64,000 nucleotides of DNA from the NCBI RefSeq assembly GCF_030272615.1, contig NC_081412.1, forward strand, positions 669,874,852-669,938,851. Direction: 5' to 3'. The notes under the pieces are model-generated. The model worked only from the letters and a program-made list of their open reading frames with translations. It was not told where the DNA came from and ran no database searches. This DNA comes from Cryptomeria japonica. Lineage: Eukaryota > Streptophyta > Pinopsida > Cupressales > Cupressaceae. The position numbers were made by a program, and so were the translations under genes. Shown piece by piece: positions 35,160 to 46,715 of the stretch. Each line of letters starts with the position of its first letter. Positions within the stretch are counted from its first letter, which is position 1.

Positions 35160-36713
35160 AATAAAACATAGTGGGTGGAAAGGATAAGGATGAGTAGCAT
35201 GATTCCCTAGTCATAGGTGAGATGAGGAAGGATGACAAGGAGGTAATGGTATGCCCCCTCAAGAGAACATGTGGGTTCTAAGAACACGGGTGTGCTCTTG
35301 AAATGGGTTAGAAGACTAGTGGATTGAGGATGAAAGAATGATGAAGGGGGGAATGAATGAATTGGAGTCTCCAAGATAAATGGATGAGAAGGATGGGATG
35401 AATGAACGAAATGAAGTGGATGGAATTTCTTGTTGTGTAGATATGGAGAGAAAACCTAGTTTTGATTTTACAATAGACTATCTATACCACTAACTATAGA
35501 AGTTAGGATGTTGTGAATATTTGATGCATGGACTAGACTCTCAAACAATAGGTATCTTAATATACACAAGTTCACAAACACTAATGATGGTGTATATGCG
35601 AGACTATAGGATTATACAAGAGAAATCATAAAAAATGCCATACCATAAAAAATATATTATGCACTAACCAAGACATGCCGAGATATAGGATGATCAAGGA
35701 AGCCCCTGGGACACTTGAGATAAAAATCAAAGCAAAAAGCTCAATCATGAAAACAACATGCACATGACCAACTGATATCTCTTGCCAAGAGTAGGACATG
35801 GGTTTGGATAGTCTGCTAGACATGGGAAGGATACATCTTGATGGGCAGGTGATGGATTTGGATAACATGTCAGACAGAAGACAAGCTGGTTGAGTGAGGT
35901 TTATAGATGGAAGGATTGCCACTTGGATTTGGTTAACATGTCATGGATGGGTGTTTGGATTACATGCAAGTCAATATAAGCTCAAGCTGATTGGAAAATC
36001 TAAATGTGATGGGGATCATAAATGGATTAAATAGGATTGGATTGGATGAGATGGCGAATATGATTAGATTATATTAGACAAGATGGGGAATATGATTGGA
36101 TATGATAGGATTGGATTGTGGGTATAGGGTAAATAGATGGGAACCAATGACAAGGGAGAACCCAGGCTTGGTAAGAGGATGGATGGAGGAAGCAATTGCT
36201 TGGATAGGAGATGGAGGGATTAAGTAGATGAATAGTGATAGGATATGGAGGACTAAAGGATGAAAGATAGGTCAAATGAGGATCCAAGAACTATGTTGCA
36301 AAGGAGGAAAATTCCCCACTAATATAGTGGAATGGACATGGATGGAGAAAAAATGTAGGCTTGAGTGTTCCCAAGCATGCATGGATATTATTCTTGATCA
36401 AGGTTAAAGGTATGAATGGAGGATAGATTTTGATAGGATGAGGGATATGAGATGGAGGATATGGATAGGATAGTCGAGATCAAAGACAGGAAAGGGGAGT
36501 GATCAGAGTGGATAAAGGATACAAAATATGTGGGTGGTAGGATGACATGGATGAAGCTTGCCCCCAAGTGTAGAGTGCAAAAAGATGAGGGGATTACACG
36601 TGACGCTTGTTTAGAAAGTTTTCATCATGGTACTTACCCAAGGCGCCACAAGACGTGGTTTTCACCATTGGATGGATTTTATTTTATTTTTTGACTTATT
36701 TTTTGAATTTTTT
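35160..36713. other. Interior of LTR element 2, no recognised ORF
   Basis: G/A-rich on the plus strand. Minus-strand frames of 72-98 residues (35626-35922, 36069-36287) are Ser/Pro/Ile-rich and lack motifs. A segment resembling the LTR element 1 interior (CCCCCTCAAGAGA) lies at about 35258. Confidence 0.4.
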
Positions 36714-39066
36714 GGGAATAGTTTGGATGGATATGGACGAGGATAAGTGGATGTGTTAAAAAAGAGATGGAGGGAGGACTCAAGCATCTAGTTCCATTCA
36801 TCATATCTATTAAATATGTGCTTTAATAGACTCGTATAATTGAAGGCACAATCATTAATGTTGGAAAAAATAGACGGGGATATGGAATGGATAAAATATG
36901 GAGGGGATAAGGATTTATGCAAAGGTTTGGACTAAAGGAATGGGATTATGAAAAATGGATGTTGGATAATGGATGGGGTTTTGAGAAACTTTTGAAAGAT
37001 CATCATTGGCACACACCTTAAAGGGTGGTAGAGTTGGAGAGGAAGAGGTTTTGAATTAGATGGAGGATCAAATGTGGTTTTGGGGGCATAAGGACCCAAA
37101 ATAGATGAAGGGGGTGATGGAGTTAAGATAGTGGGTTTTAGGGCATAAGGGCCCAAAATGGATTTTGATGATGGCAGATAAGGGAATAGTTTGGATGGAT
37201 ATGGATGAGGATAAGTGGATGTGTTAAAAAGAGATGGAGGGAGGAATCAAGCATCTAGTTCCATTCATCATATCTAGTAAATATGTGCTTTAATAGACTC
37301 GTATAATTGAAGGCACAATCATTAATGTTGGAAAAAATAGGCGGGGATATGGAATGGATAAAATATGGAGGGGATAAGGATTTATGCAAAGGTTTGGACT
37401 AAAGGAATGGGATTATGAAAAATGGATGTTGGATAATGGATGGGGTTTTGAGAAACTTTTGGAAGATCATCATTGGCACACACCTTAAAGGGTGGTAGAG
37501 TTGGAGAGGAAGAGGTTTTGAATTAGATGGAGGATCAAATGTGGTTTTTGGGGCATAAGGACCCAAAATAGATGAAGGGGGTGATGGAGTTAAGATAGTG
37601 GGTTTTAGGGCATAAGGGCCCAAAATGGATTTTGATGATGGCAGATAAGGGAATAGTTTGGATGGATATGGATGAGGATAAGTGGATGTGTTAAAAAGAG
37701 ATGGAGGGAGGAATCAAGCATCTAGTTCCATTCATCATATCTAGTAAATATGTGCTTTAATAGACTCGTATAATTGAAGGCACAGTCATTAATGTTGGAA
37801 AAAATAAACGGGGATATGGAATGGATAAAATATGGAGGGGATAAGGATTTATGCAAAGGTTTGGACTAAAGGAATGGGATTATGAAAAATGGATGTTGGA
37901 TAATGGATGGGGTTTTGAGAAACTTTTGGAAGATCATCATTGGCACACACCTTAAAGGGTGGTAGAGTTGGAGAGGAAGAGGTTTTGAATTAGATGGAGG
38001 ATCAAATGTGGTTTTTGGGGCATAAGGACCCAAAATAGATGAAGGGGGTGATGGAGTTAAGATAGTGGGTTTTAGGACATAAGGGCCCAAAATGGATTTT
38101 GATGATGGCGGATAAGGGAATAGTTTGGATGGATATGGACGAGGATAAGTGGATGTGTTAAAAAAGAGATGGAGGGAGAACTCAAGCATCTAGTTCCATT
38201 CATCATATCTATTAAATACGTGCTTTAATAGACTCGTATAATTGAAGGCACAGTCATTAATGTTGGAAAAAATAAACGGGGATATGGAATGGATAAAATA
38301 TGGAGGGGATAAGGATTTATGCAAAGGTTTGGACTAAAGGAATGGGATTATGAAAAATGGATGTTGGATAATGGATGGGGTTTTGAGAAACTTTTGGAAG
38401 ATCATCATTGGCACACACCTTGAAGGGTGGTAGAGTTGGAGAGGAAGAGGTTTTGAATTAGATGGAGGATCAAATGTGGTTTTTGGGGCATAAGGACCCA
38501 AAATAGATGAAGGGGGTGATGGAGTTAAGATAGTGGGTTTTAGGGCATAAGGGCCCAAAATGGATTTTGATGATGGTAGATAAGTGAATAGTTTGGATGG
38601 ATATGGACAAGGATAAGTGGATGTGGAAGATAGTGGATGTGTTAAAAAAGAGATGGAGGGAGGACTCAAGCATCTAGTTCCATTCATCATATCTATTAAA
38701 TATTTGCTTTAATAGACTTGTATAATTGAAGGCATGGTCATTAATGTTGGAAAATGTAGATGAGGATATGGAATGGATAAAATATAGAGGGGATAAGGAT
38801 TTATGCAAAGGTTTGGACTAAAGGAATGGGATTATGAAAAATGGATGTTGGATAATGGATGGGGTTTTGAGAAACTTTTGGAAGATCATCATTGGCACAC
38901 ACCTTGAAGGGTGGTAGAGTTGGAGAGGAAGAGCTTTTGAATTAGATGGAGGATCAAATGTGGTTTTGGGGGCATAAGGACCCAAAATAGATGAAGGGGG
39001 CGATGGAGTTAAGATAGTGGGTTTTAGGGCATAAGGGCCCAAAATGGATTTTGATGATGGCGGATT
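36714..39066 (-). repeat. Five tandem copies of a 467-bp unit
   Basis: Units start at 36714, 37182, 37649, 38116 and 38584 (spacing 468, 467, 467, 468; the last unit is about 16 bp longer through an insertion near 38625). Copies differ by only a few bases each. On the minus strand each unit encodes the same segment, with GPYALKPTILTP, PPSSILGPYAPKTTFDPPSN and PLRCVPMMIFQKFLKTPSII, ending at a stop. A 467-bp period is not a multiple of three, so the frame is not continuous from unit to unit. The array lies in the interior of LTR element 2. Confidence 0.95.
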
Positions 39067-39441
39067 GTTAGATAGAGGATTGGAGGACTTATGAGGGAAG
39101 GGAGCTTTTGGATTAGCAAGCTTGGATGCTAATTTGGATTTCTCTTTGAGATGCATTGCTTCTATGAGTAGTTTGGGAATCCACATAGTTTTTTGTTTCG
39201 TCTTTTTGGGCCTTTGTAGCCTTTTTATTTTTTTTTTCTTTTGGATCATATTTTTATTTTTGCGAGAATGTATTTTTGATGGGACATGTTGATCCTTGGA
39301 TTTTTGTGGATTTCTAAATTTAAGAATTTTAGATTTGGCATCTAAATTGCTTCCACTAGCAATGGTACGAGTGCATGAAGATGAATGACATGGAGGTTTT
39401 ATGGATGGGATGATGGAGTGAAAGCCTCTCTTGGAAAGCAA
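38818..39441 (-). pseudogene. Lys/Pro-rich frame of LTR element 2
   Basis: A 207-residue open frame whose first 130 residues lie outside the tandem array. They include a Lys-rich basic block (NMIQKKKKIKRLQRPKKTKQ) and SNPLSNNPPSSKSILGPYAL, which leads into the repeat-encoded Pro-rich segment. It could be the N-terminal part of an element protein truncated by the first repeat unit's stop. The position recalls the Gln/Pro-rich ORF of LTR element 1, though I see no sequence match. Function unknown. Confidence 0.4.
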
Positions 39442-39790
39442 TGAGATTCCTCATGTGAAATGTAATGGGCCTATCGACCTCTAACTAATGATGCTTAGTT
39501 AAGGGTCATCTGGATAAGTTATGATTGATATTGTGATACTACAAGAAACCACAATATGTAGAGATGAAGGGCTTAAATTTGTTAAGTATTGTAGTAGATG
39601 GGAACGATCATTTATGAATGCACGAGGTAATTTTGGAGGGTTGGGCATATTATATAATTTGGATACAATGATGGTGACTATGGAGCTGGCTGAAGATAAC
39701 TGGATGATGTGCAAGGTCAGGTGTTGGGTTTCAAATGATCTAAATGATTTAGCTTTTTAAGCAAGAGCCCAACTTTGAAACCAAGAAAGA
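39440..39790 (+). pseudogene. LINE endonuclease N-terminal fragment
   Basis: The plus strand reads MIDIVILQETTICRDEGLKF, then ARGNFGGLGILYNLDTMMVT. This matches the N-terminal part of L1 AP endonucleases (the DI..LQET motif with catalytic Glu, then G..GGL.IL). Upstream bases encode a degraded WNVRGL-like start and CLVKGHLDKL. Only about 350 bp remain. It is not part of either minus-strand LINE. Confidence 0.7.
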
Positions 39791-41000
39791 CATTATAAGC
39801 GTATAATTGAATTTAAATTACAACATTCAATCCTAGAAATGATGTAACCAAAAAAAAAGGAACCAAACAATTTGATGCAATAAAAACCCGTTATTTATGG
39901 TATCTAAACCAAAGGTATGATGCTTTCATGGTCAAAAAACAAATTAAAATTTTAGAAACAAAAACAGTTCTTGCCAAAAATTTAAATATTTTTACCAAAA
40001 GAAAAAGTTAAAATATCAAACTCCAAGCATGATTTTAGAATTCAAATTCCCAAGTTGATATGGTAGCATCCTCCGCAATGAAAGGTTGATTGCATGATAT
40101 GATCAAAACTGGACTACATTTTTAGCTAGTTCATTTGAGCTCTCAAGAGACTATTACATTGCTTTTCTTGTCTATTGTAATAACTTAAATTTTATCTCTC
40201 CAAAGGAAATGAGATTGATCCTCCTTATTTTAAATTGATTTATTTCCAGTCCCACTCACCTACTTTGGCCATTTGTGGACATCATAGTGTTGAGACTATA
40301 AATCTTGTCATTATGTGCTAAGTCTCAAATCAAGTAAGCCCTAGTGAAAATAGTTGACTCAATGCCCTTGATTAATGAATAAACATCCGAAGCATAAACA
40401 CTTGTCTCCAAAAAAATTCAAAAATCCTCTGTTAGCACAATATAGCACAAATAATGACAACTAGAATCTTCTGACTATCAGCATATTGAATACTCTCTAG
40501 TGTTGACTTGCAACAACCTTTGTCTCTCTCACTATTTGTTTAGGGTAAAAAATATCTCCCATTGATCTCCTCTCACCTTAGTTGTGCCAAGTAGACTCAA
40601 CACTATTCAAAGAAAACATATTAAAATAAAGAAGACGAAAAAATTTAAATTGCATAACTCCCTTCTCTTCTCTTTCTCAATTTTAAGATCTACATTCCTA
40701 TTTTGTGGCAACTAGAAAAGAAAATAGAATTTACATTAAGGATATTCCTTTTCGGGTGATCATGATTGAGTATTCATGCCTTAAAGTTGTAAACTTCTTG
40801 CAACTTATTTTTCCGATGAACTCCAAGCCCAACCGAGCCCAAAATGGTTTTGTTGAATCCAATTCAAGGCTAATTATCCATATAGGGTATAGATTAATTT
40901 AATCCTCACTCTAGTTATATTTTAAAATAGTAAAAGCTCTAATGGAATAGAAGTAACAAAATTACGCATATCTTAGAGGTATAAAATAAAAAACTTGTCT
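39791..41000. other. No gene recognised
   Basis: AT-rich DNA. Frames at 40705-40902 exist on both strands (the minus-strand reading LELDSTKPFWARLGLEF is coherent) but are too short and motif-free to call. Confidence 0.4.
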
Positions 41001-41017
41001 ATTTTTGCAGGGTTTTT

Positions 41018-41440
41018 TCAATTATTGGGTGGTTTATCATCCAAACTCTTGATGTTTGAGCTCTCCTCATCAACGCCATCATCATCAGCGTCATCATTTC
41101 CCCCTCAAATTGACCTGTTTTCATCACCTTCGCGTCTTTTCCATCTTTTGGGGCATTGCAGGGCTTGTGGGTTTTCCTCCTCCTTCCACTTCATTCTCTT
41201 CTTTATCTTCATCTACATGCTTTTCTTCATTTTCATGAGGTTTATAGAAACGAGAATGGAGCTGAGAGATCTTATGGTCAATTGAAGTGGTGTTTCTTCT
41301 TGCATGCTCATTTGCAACAGTTTCAAAATAGCTTCCAAACTCCCAAAATGATTAGGACTTTGGAGGAAGAACGAAGGAATCAGAACTCTCATATTCAAAT
41401 ACAAAATCCTTGTTCATGTCTACTCTACAGCTAGCTACTG
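41018..41440 (-). pseudogene. Unidentified acidic protein relic
   Basis: The minus strand reads coherently for about 140 codons: NKDFVFEYESSDSFVLPPKS, one stop, SFWEFGSYFETVANEHARRN, ISQLHSRFYKPHENEEKHVD and EDKEENEVEGGGKP. After a frameshift near 41120 an acidic tail follows (NDDADDDGVDEESSNIKSLD), ending PPNN and a stop. Composition and a terminal stop suggest the C-terminal part of a real protein gene, now disrupted by two stops and a frameshift. Plus-strand frames over the same bases are Ser/Phe-rich shadows. Family not recognised; no transposon motif nearby. Confidence 0.4.
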
Positions 41441-42782
41441 CTATCCTAGGACACTATTGCTATGAACAAGGAAAAGTGCTTCGTATTTAGAGTTTTTGCA
41501 TAGTAATCACTTCGCCCCGATTACTGCCTCCAAACGAACTGCCAAAACGTGTATAGGACTATGCCAGGTGATCTCGGATCTGACCTTCAATACTCTAAAC
41601 CACAAGAACCATTCAATGGGTTTTAGAGGTTTTGAGAAAAAGTGTTAAAAAGCATGAAGTAACTTGATTCTAATAAAAAATTCATCCTAGACAAATTATA
41701 AATTTATTTTATTAGATCTTACAGAAGGTAAGTTATTATTATTAGTTTACTTGCATGTCTTTTCATGGTGATTAATTTATTTATTCTCTCATCCATACCT
41801 ATATTTAGAAAACATGTGAGAGATATGTTAATAGTTTTTTTTTTTTTATTTATATTTTTTTCCTTTATTTTTTAATTGAAATTACTTATTATGTAATTTG
41901 TCAAATAAAGTAGGATTTTTTCTCTAGTGTCGTATACTTACATAAATATTTAATAAATAAAATAATAAATAGTTCTCTCTACTTTTCCTATCATCTTTAT
42001 TTATTTCTCTACCTCTCTCCCCTTCTCTATCTATTTATATATTTCTCTCTCTCTATGCCTATCTCCATATCTCTTCCACTCTCACACACACATTCCCTAT
42101 TTCTCCCTCCCTGTATCTATCTCTATCTCTCTCTCTCTCTCGCACAGATACAAGATCTTGTTTCTCCCTCCCTAACTTTGTCTTTATCTCTTTCTTGTAC
42201 ACTCCTCTCCCTTAATTTTTCATACTCTCTCTATATATCACTTGCCATATCTTTATAAAAATCTCTCTATCTCCCTCTTTCTCATTGTCTCCTTTTAATC
42301 TTTATTTCCCCCTCTCCTTCTTTCTCTCTCTTTCCCTATCTCCCTCTCTCTCACCCCTTCTATATTTCACAAGTTATATCTACTTTGTCTCTCCTTTCTA
42401 TTCCTATCTCTGTCTCTTTCTATCCCTATTTCTCCATCACTCTCCCTCTTTCTATCCCCATCTCTTCCTCTCTCCCCATTACCCCCTCTTTTTATATCTT
42501 TCTACTTCTCTCTCCAACATAGATACACACACACTCCTTGTTTCTCCCTACCTATCTCTGTCTCTATCTCTCCCACTCTCTCTAAAACTTTCTCTATTAC
42601 TTGCCTCTATCACCATCTTTCTCTCACTCTTTCCCCCCTCCATCTCCATCTCCATATATCTATCTCCCTCATTATCAATATATAGTTATCTCTACTCCTC
42701 TCTCTTATTCTCTTCATCTCTCTTGCACAATATCTTTATCTCTATATTTCTCTCTATCTCCCCTTTTCTCCTCTCTCAATCT

Positions 42783-42785
<3 letters not shown>

Positions 42786-42868
<83 letters not shown>
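42786..42868. repeat. (AT)n microsatellite inside the polypyrimidine tract
   Basis: About 83 bp of uninterrupted TA/AT dinucleotides. Confidence 0.95.
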
Positions 42869-42870
<2 letters not shown>

Positions 42871-43122
42871 TCCTATCCTTCTTTATCTATCTATATTTTC
42901 TCTTAACTATATCACTCCCTCTTCCTCTCTCTGCCTATTGACCCTCTTTCTCCTCTCTCCTTATCTCTATATCCCCTTCCTCATTCCCTCTCTATCCCCC
43001 TATCTATTTCTTTATCTCTACCTCTTTCTACCTTTCTCTTCTTGTATATCTATATCTCTTTCTCCTTCTCTTCCTATATATGTATATCTCTTCCTTTATC
43101 TTCACATCTCTATCTCTCTCTC

Positions 43123-43182
43123 TATATATATATATGTGTGTGTGTATGTGTGTGTGCTTGTGTGTGTGTGTGTGTGTGTGTA
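43123..43182. repeat. (TA)n(TG)n compound microsatellite
   Basis: TA repeats pass directly into TG repeats with a few interruptions (TATG, GCTTG). Confidence 0.95.
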
Positions 43183-43912
43183 TCTCTTTTTCTCTCTATT
43201 TGTCTATCTCTTTATCTCTTGTTTTGTCTCCCTCTCTATATGCCCTTATATCTCTATCCTTCCACCACTCTATCTCACCATCTATGTATATCTATGTCTC
43301 CCTCTCCTCCTGTAGACCTCTCTATATCTACCTCTCTATCTCTCCCTCTATGTCCTCCAATATTTATATCTTTATATATTTATCTCTCCCTCTACATCTC
43401 TCAATTTGTCTATCTATTTTTTCCCTCTTTCTTTCTCAATCTATCTTTCCCTCTTCCTCTCTATCACTATACATTTCTCCCTCTATATACCCATCTCTCT
43501 CCCTCTCTCTCTCTCGTTATCCCTCTTTTTAAACCTCTATATTCATATACATTTTCATCTCTATATCTATTTCTCTATATTTCTTATTTCATCTATCCAT
43601 CTAGCACTATTTGTTTATCTTTATATCTCTCTCTACTACTATCTCTCTCCTTGTCTCTATATATCACGTCCTATCTCTATATTTATCTTTCCATCTCTCC
43701 CTTTCTCTCACTTGAACTATTTATGTTTTGAGCTTCCACATCTATCTAATCCTATCTCCTCTCTTTCTTTACCTCTCCACATTTGTCTCTTTTTCTCCAT
43801 CTTCATCTCCATTTCTATATGTATCTCTATCTTCTCTTTTATCTTTATCTCTTTAACCCTCTATCTCTCCCTCTTTTTATCCCTATCTCTACCTTTCTCT
43901 CCCTCTCACCCA

Positions 43913-44303
43913 ATCGCAAACATAACATGAGTCTGTTGGTAATGGAACTTGATTATATTTCTAATTTAAAGGTTTTTTTTTATTTATGATTGGATCCTTG
44001 TAAGCACATGAAATGTGGATTTTAAGCTATCACTTCTCCATTGAGACCCTTTTAGCACAAAAAACATCATTTTATAAATGGCCTACCAACTATTCTCATT
44101 TTTTACACAATTTTTTGCAAAAGGTTGACCAAAGATTTCCCTAATTTTCCACATCCCTTCGACATACCATTGCACACCAAGGTGCAATTGTTATTCTATG
44201 TGTACATGAGATGTTTATGTTAAAAAAAACACAATTTTTTATAGTAAAGTGTTATTTTATAATTACTAAATTACCTTAAATTTTTCTTTATTTAATTATA
44301 TCC
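43913..44303. other. No gene recognised
   Basis: AT-rich sequence between the polypyrimidine tract and a LINE 3'-end fragment. Confidence 0.5.
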
Positions 44304-44313
44304 ACTTAATGTT

Positions 44314-44779
44314 TTTTGTTTTTTGTTTTAACAAAAGGTCGAGGCATATAATATATTATATATATAAAGATAAAATATTACAAAGATTAAGGAAGATTCT
44401 ATATCCTTCCATACAACCACCAAACATATACCCCTTAAACCTACTAAATCATCCTCAATGTGAAAGAGGAGACATATCTATCAGCTGGTAATGACGATAC
44501 CATCTCAAAAATCCCTTTTCAGGATGCACAACTTAACATCATAACAACACAAAATTTTAACCCCAATTTTTACTATTGCATCCCACCTGCTAGATGTAAC
44601 ATCTTTGTACCCAAAAATGATTTGGGACACCACATTTGAACAACCACCATTTGTTAATTTAAAAGGATGCAATGGGCCCTATAAACTTGATCGACAACTT
44701 TAGACTATTTGAACCCTTGAACCAAAAACTGGCACCATTTGTTATAATAATTTAGACTATTCGAACCCTTGAACAAAAA
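44314..44779 (-). mobile_element. Probable 5'-truncated LINE 3' end
   Basis: On the minus strand the segment ends in an A-rich tail (about 44311-44332, T-rich on plus) after a non-coding stretch resembling L1 3' UTRs (AATCTTTGTAATATTTTATC). The 10-bp ACTTAATGTT occurs at 44304-44313 and 44780-44789 and may be the target-site duplication. A 30-bp direct repeat (about 44702 and 44752) lies within. Supported only by tail and flanks, no coding domain. Confidence 0.4.
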
Positions 44780-44984
44780 ACTTAATGTTATTTTATGATT
44801 TTATTTTTAATTTTATTTTTAATTTTAATTAAATTTTTATGTTGATTCTATAGTTTTGTTTTTTAACTTGTTAACACACTCACATCTCACCCCAACCATA
44901 AGAGATTATAATTAAAATAATTTAATCTTGCATTCAATTTATTTTTTATTACTTTAGTCAATCAACATATAGAATTAAAAAAAT

Positions 44985-45925
44985 GTGTGGCAATTTATTT
45001 GTCTTTTCTTCTATTTGTTCATATTGAAAATAGTTAGTATTAAAAAAAAAAAATTAATGAATATTGTGTCAGTTTCTATATTTTGTTGTTATATTAAAAA
45101 AATAGAGAGTGAAAAAGAAGAAGATATTGAGAATTTGTGCATTCAAAAGGCAAAAAAGCCAAGATGCGAAAATATCAACTTCGAAGAAGGAAATGTCAAA
45201 TCCCAAAAAATTGAGGAATTCTCGTAGTCAAAACACATAGTTTACCAAACTATTGATTTATTAGAATAAATCTTAGTAGATTGCAAATTCCTAGAAGATC
45301 TAGTGATCATTTATAGATTCATAGGGCCTAAAGTAAACTGATAAAAAATTAGGGCTTGGATTGGAGGATTTTGGAAGACAAAGGTGATAACTAGATTTAT
45401 GCCAAAGGGCTTCTTTATTGTCATTTTCATAAATTAGGAAGAGCGGGAGAAGGTATTACAATGATGATTGTGGATGATGTAAACTAACCTGTTATATTAT
45501 ATGCAAAATTAGTTCCCAAATTTTAATCCACTTGGTTTGGATCCATATGATTCAATGGTATGGATTTGATTGTACAACTTGCCTATTGAATATTGGTTAG
45601 AAGATTGTCTGGAAAAGATTAGCAGATAATTAGGAAGAATAATTGACATCGATGCTAATTTAGCTAATGGAGATTCCTATCTTTATGCAAGTATCAAGGT
45701 GGTGGTAGTCACAAGAATACCAAATGAAGTGAGGTTGTGTATAAATGATAGACATTGGATATTGAAGAAGAATTTTTTTGTCTTCAGTGTAGTCCTAGAG
45801 ATCATATGTTAAAAGACTATAAAGTTGCCCCAAAGATGACATACAAATGGATTCTGAAAGGTACAAATTGTAAGGAAAATTCTGGAAAGTGAATGTTAAA
45901 GGGAAACAAGTAATCAAATGGGGGG
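44985..45925 (+). pseudogene. LINE ORF1 (DUF4283 and CCHC) relic
   Basis: The plus strand encodes, across several frame changes, SEKEEDIENLCIQKAKKPRC, YQTIDLLE, VIIYRFIGPKVN, then AWIGGFWKTKVITRFMPKGF and FIVIFIN. Further on come a LPIEYWLE-like segment, DIDANLANGDSYLYASIKVV and a degraded CxxC knuckle (FVFSVVLEIIC region). Order and motifs match the DUF4283 plus zf-CCHC_4 ORF1 of plant L1 elements. No ORF2 follows because a Gypsy-like LTR starts at 45926. Confidence 0.65.
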
Positions 45926-46715
45926 TATAGAATCATAAATTATATCCGCATACATTTTTGTTCTCACCTAGACCTCACTCACCTTGGTGCTTCATCTTTC
46001 GATGCTCAATGATTGTTTTGATTATGCTCGCACCACCCTACAAACCCACCTTTTCACCTTCTCTTCCATCTTTAACCCAATGCTAAGTCCTGATATTTAG
46101 GATTGGGGCACTAGGGTGACTTGATCCTATCTCAAGACCATATTGCCACAACACCCTCATCCTCTCAATCAAGACCCAAATTTGGTCTCCACAATGAGCA
46201 CATCAAGTTAGAAAAAAATTAGATCTGATGTCGGCCTACTCCACAAATTCAAATAGTGTTTGAGAAATTAAGTATATAAGGAGGTTTACCCCTCTCATTT
46301 GAAATCTAAGAAAAACCTAACTCATCTGATTATCTCAATTACACTCTAGCAAATTCAATTCAAGTGAGCAAGCAATCAAGCATTCATCAAGCATTGAAGA
46401 AGAAGTGAATTCAAGTTCAAGCATTCAAGATGGCATCCATTATCAACCTTCTATTAATAAATTCTACAAGACATCCTAAAAACCTTGCATGAGGATTCAA
46501 GAAAGCTTCATCGAGGTGTACATTTCAATTACAAGCACTTAATTTGAGATCTAGCCTTTCCCTCAAAAGGAAAGTATCTTGCTGCAGTTTCCATTATAAT
46601 TATCATTTCAATTTCAAGGATAATTCCTAAACCAGGGGGTTGACCCAAGGCTAACCCCTATCCACAACCATTTTCCCCTCTTTTGTGTGTAGGGAATTGA
46701 CTCAAGAGTTGTAAT
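45926..46715 (+). repeat. Gypsy-like LTR, copy B (partial)
   Basis: Starts TATAGAATCATAAATT, aligning with TGTAGCATCATAAATT of copy A, and stays alignable to about TTTTGTGTGTAGGGAATTGA before diverging. A TATA-like TATATAAG lies at 46273-46280. The last 400 bp present in copy A are missing or replaced, so this is a truncated relic. Confidence 0.55.

Larger units (their letters stand above)
34093..39440 (-). mobile_element. Partial LTR element 2, related to LTR element 1
   Basis: A minus-strand 3' LTR (about 34093-35109) starts TGTAGATGTC and is preceded by the polypurine tract AAAGAGGGGCAAAA (35110-35123). The interior continues to about 39440. LTR start, polypurine tract, adjoining hairpin, TATA box and a GCCCCCTC(A/G)AGAGA motif 100 bp further in are shared with LTR element 1. 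The interior has five 467-bp tandem units and a Lys/Pro-rich frame, but no pol motif. I found no 5' LTR; the upstream end meets a plus-strand LINE fragment. Confidence 0.6.
41970..43912 (+). repeat. 1.9-kb polypyrimidine tract
   Basis: The plus strand is almost entirely C and T with scattered A, in TCTCTATCTC-type motifs. It is interrupted by an (AT)n run and a (TA)n(TG)n run. Long open frames across it encode only Ser, Leu, Ile, Tyr and Pro and exist because the composition excludes most stops. Confidence 0.95.

Noticed and set aside
36714..39066. Five paralogous small genes encoding the same Pro-rich peptide
   Set aside because: They are copies of one 467-bp tandem unit inside an LTR element, without separate promoters or start context.
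42055..43930. Several long plus-strand open frames (up to 229 residues)
   Set aside because: They lie entirely in a pyrimidine-rich repeat and encode only Ser/Leu/Ile/Tyr/Pro; open by composition, not coding.
39440..45925. LINE endonuclease fragment (39440) and ORF1 relic (44985) as one split LINE
   Set aside because: Both are plus-strand, but the order is reversed: ORF1 should precede the endonuclease.
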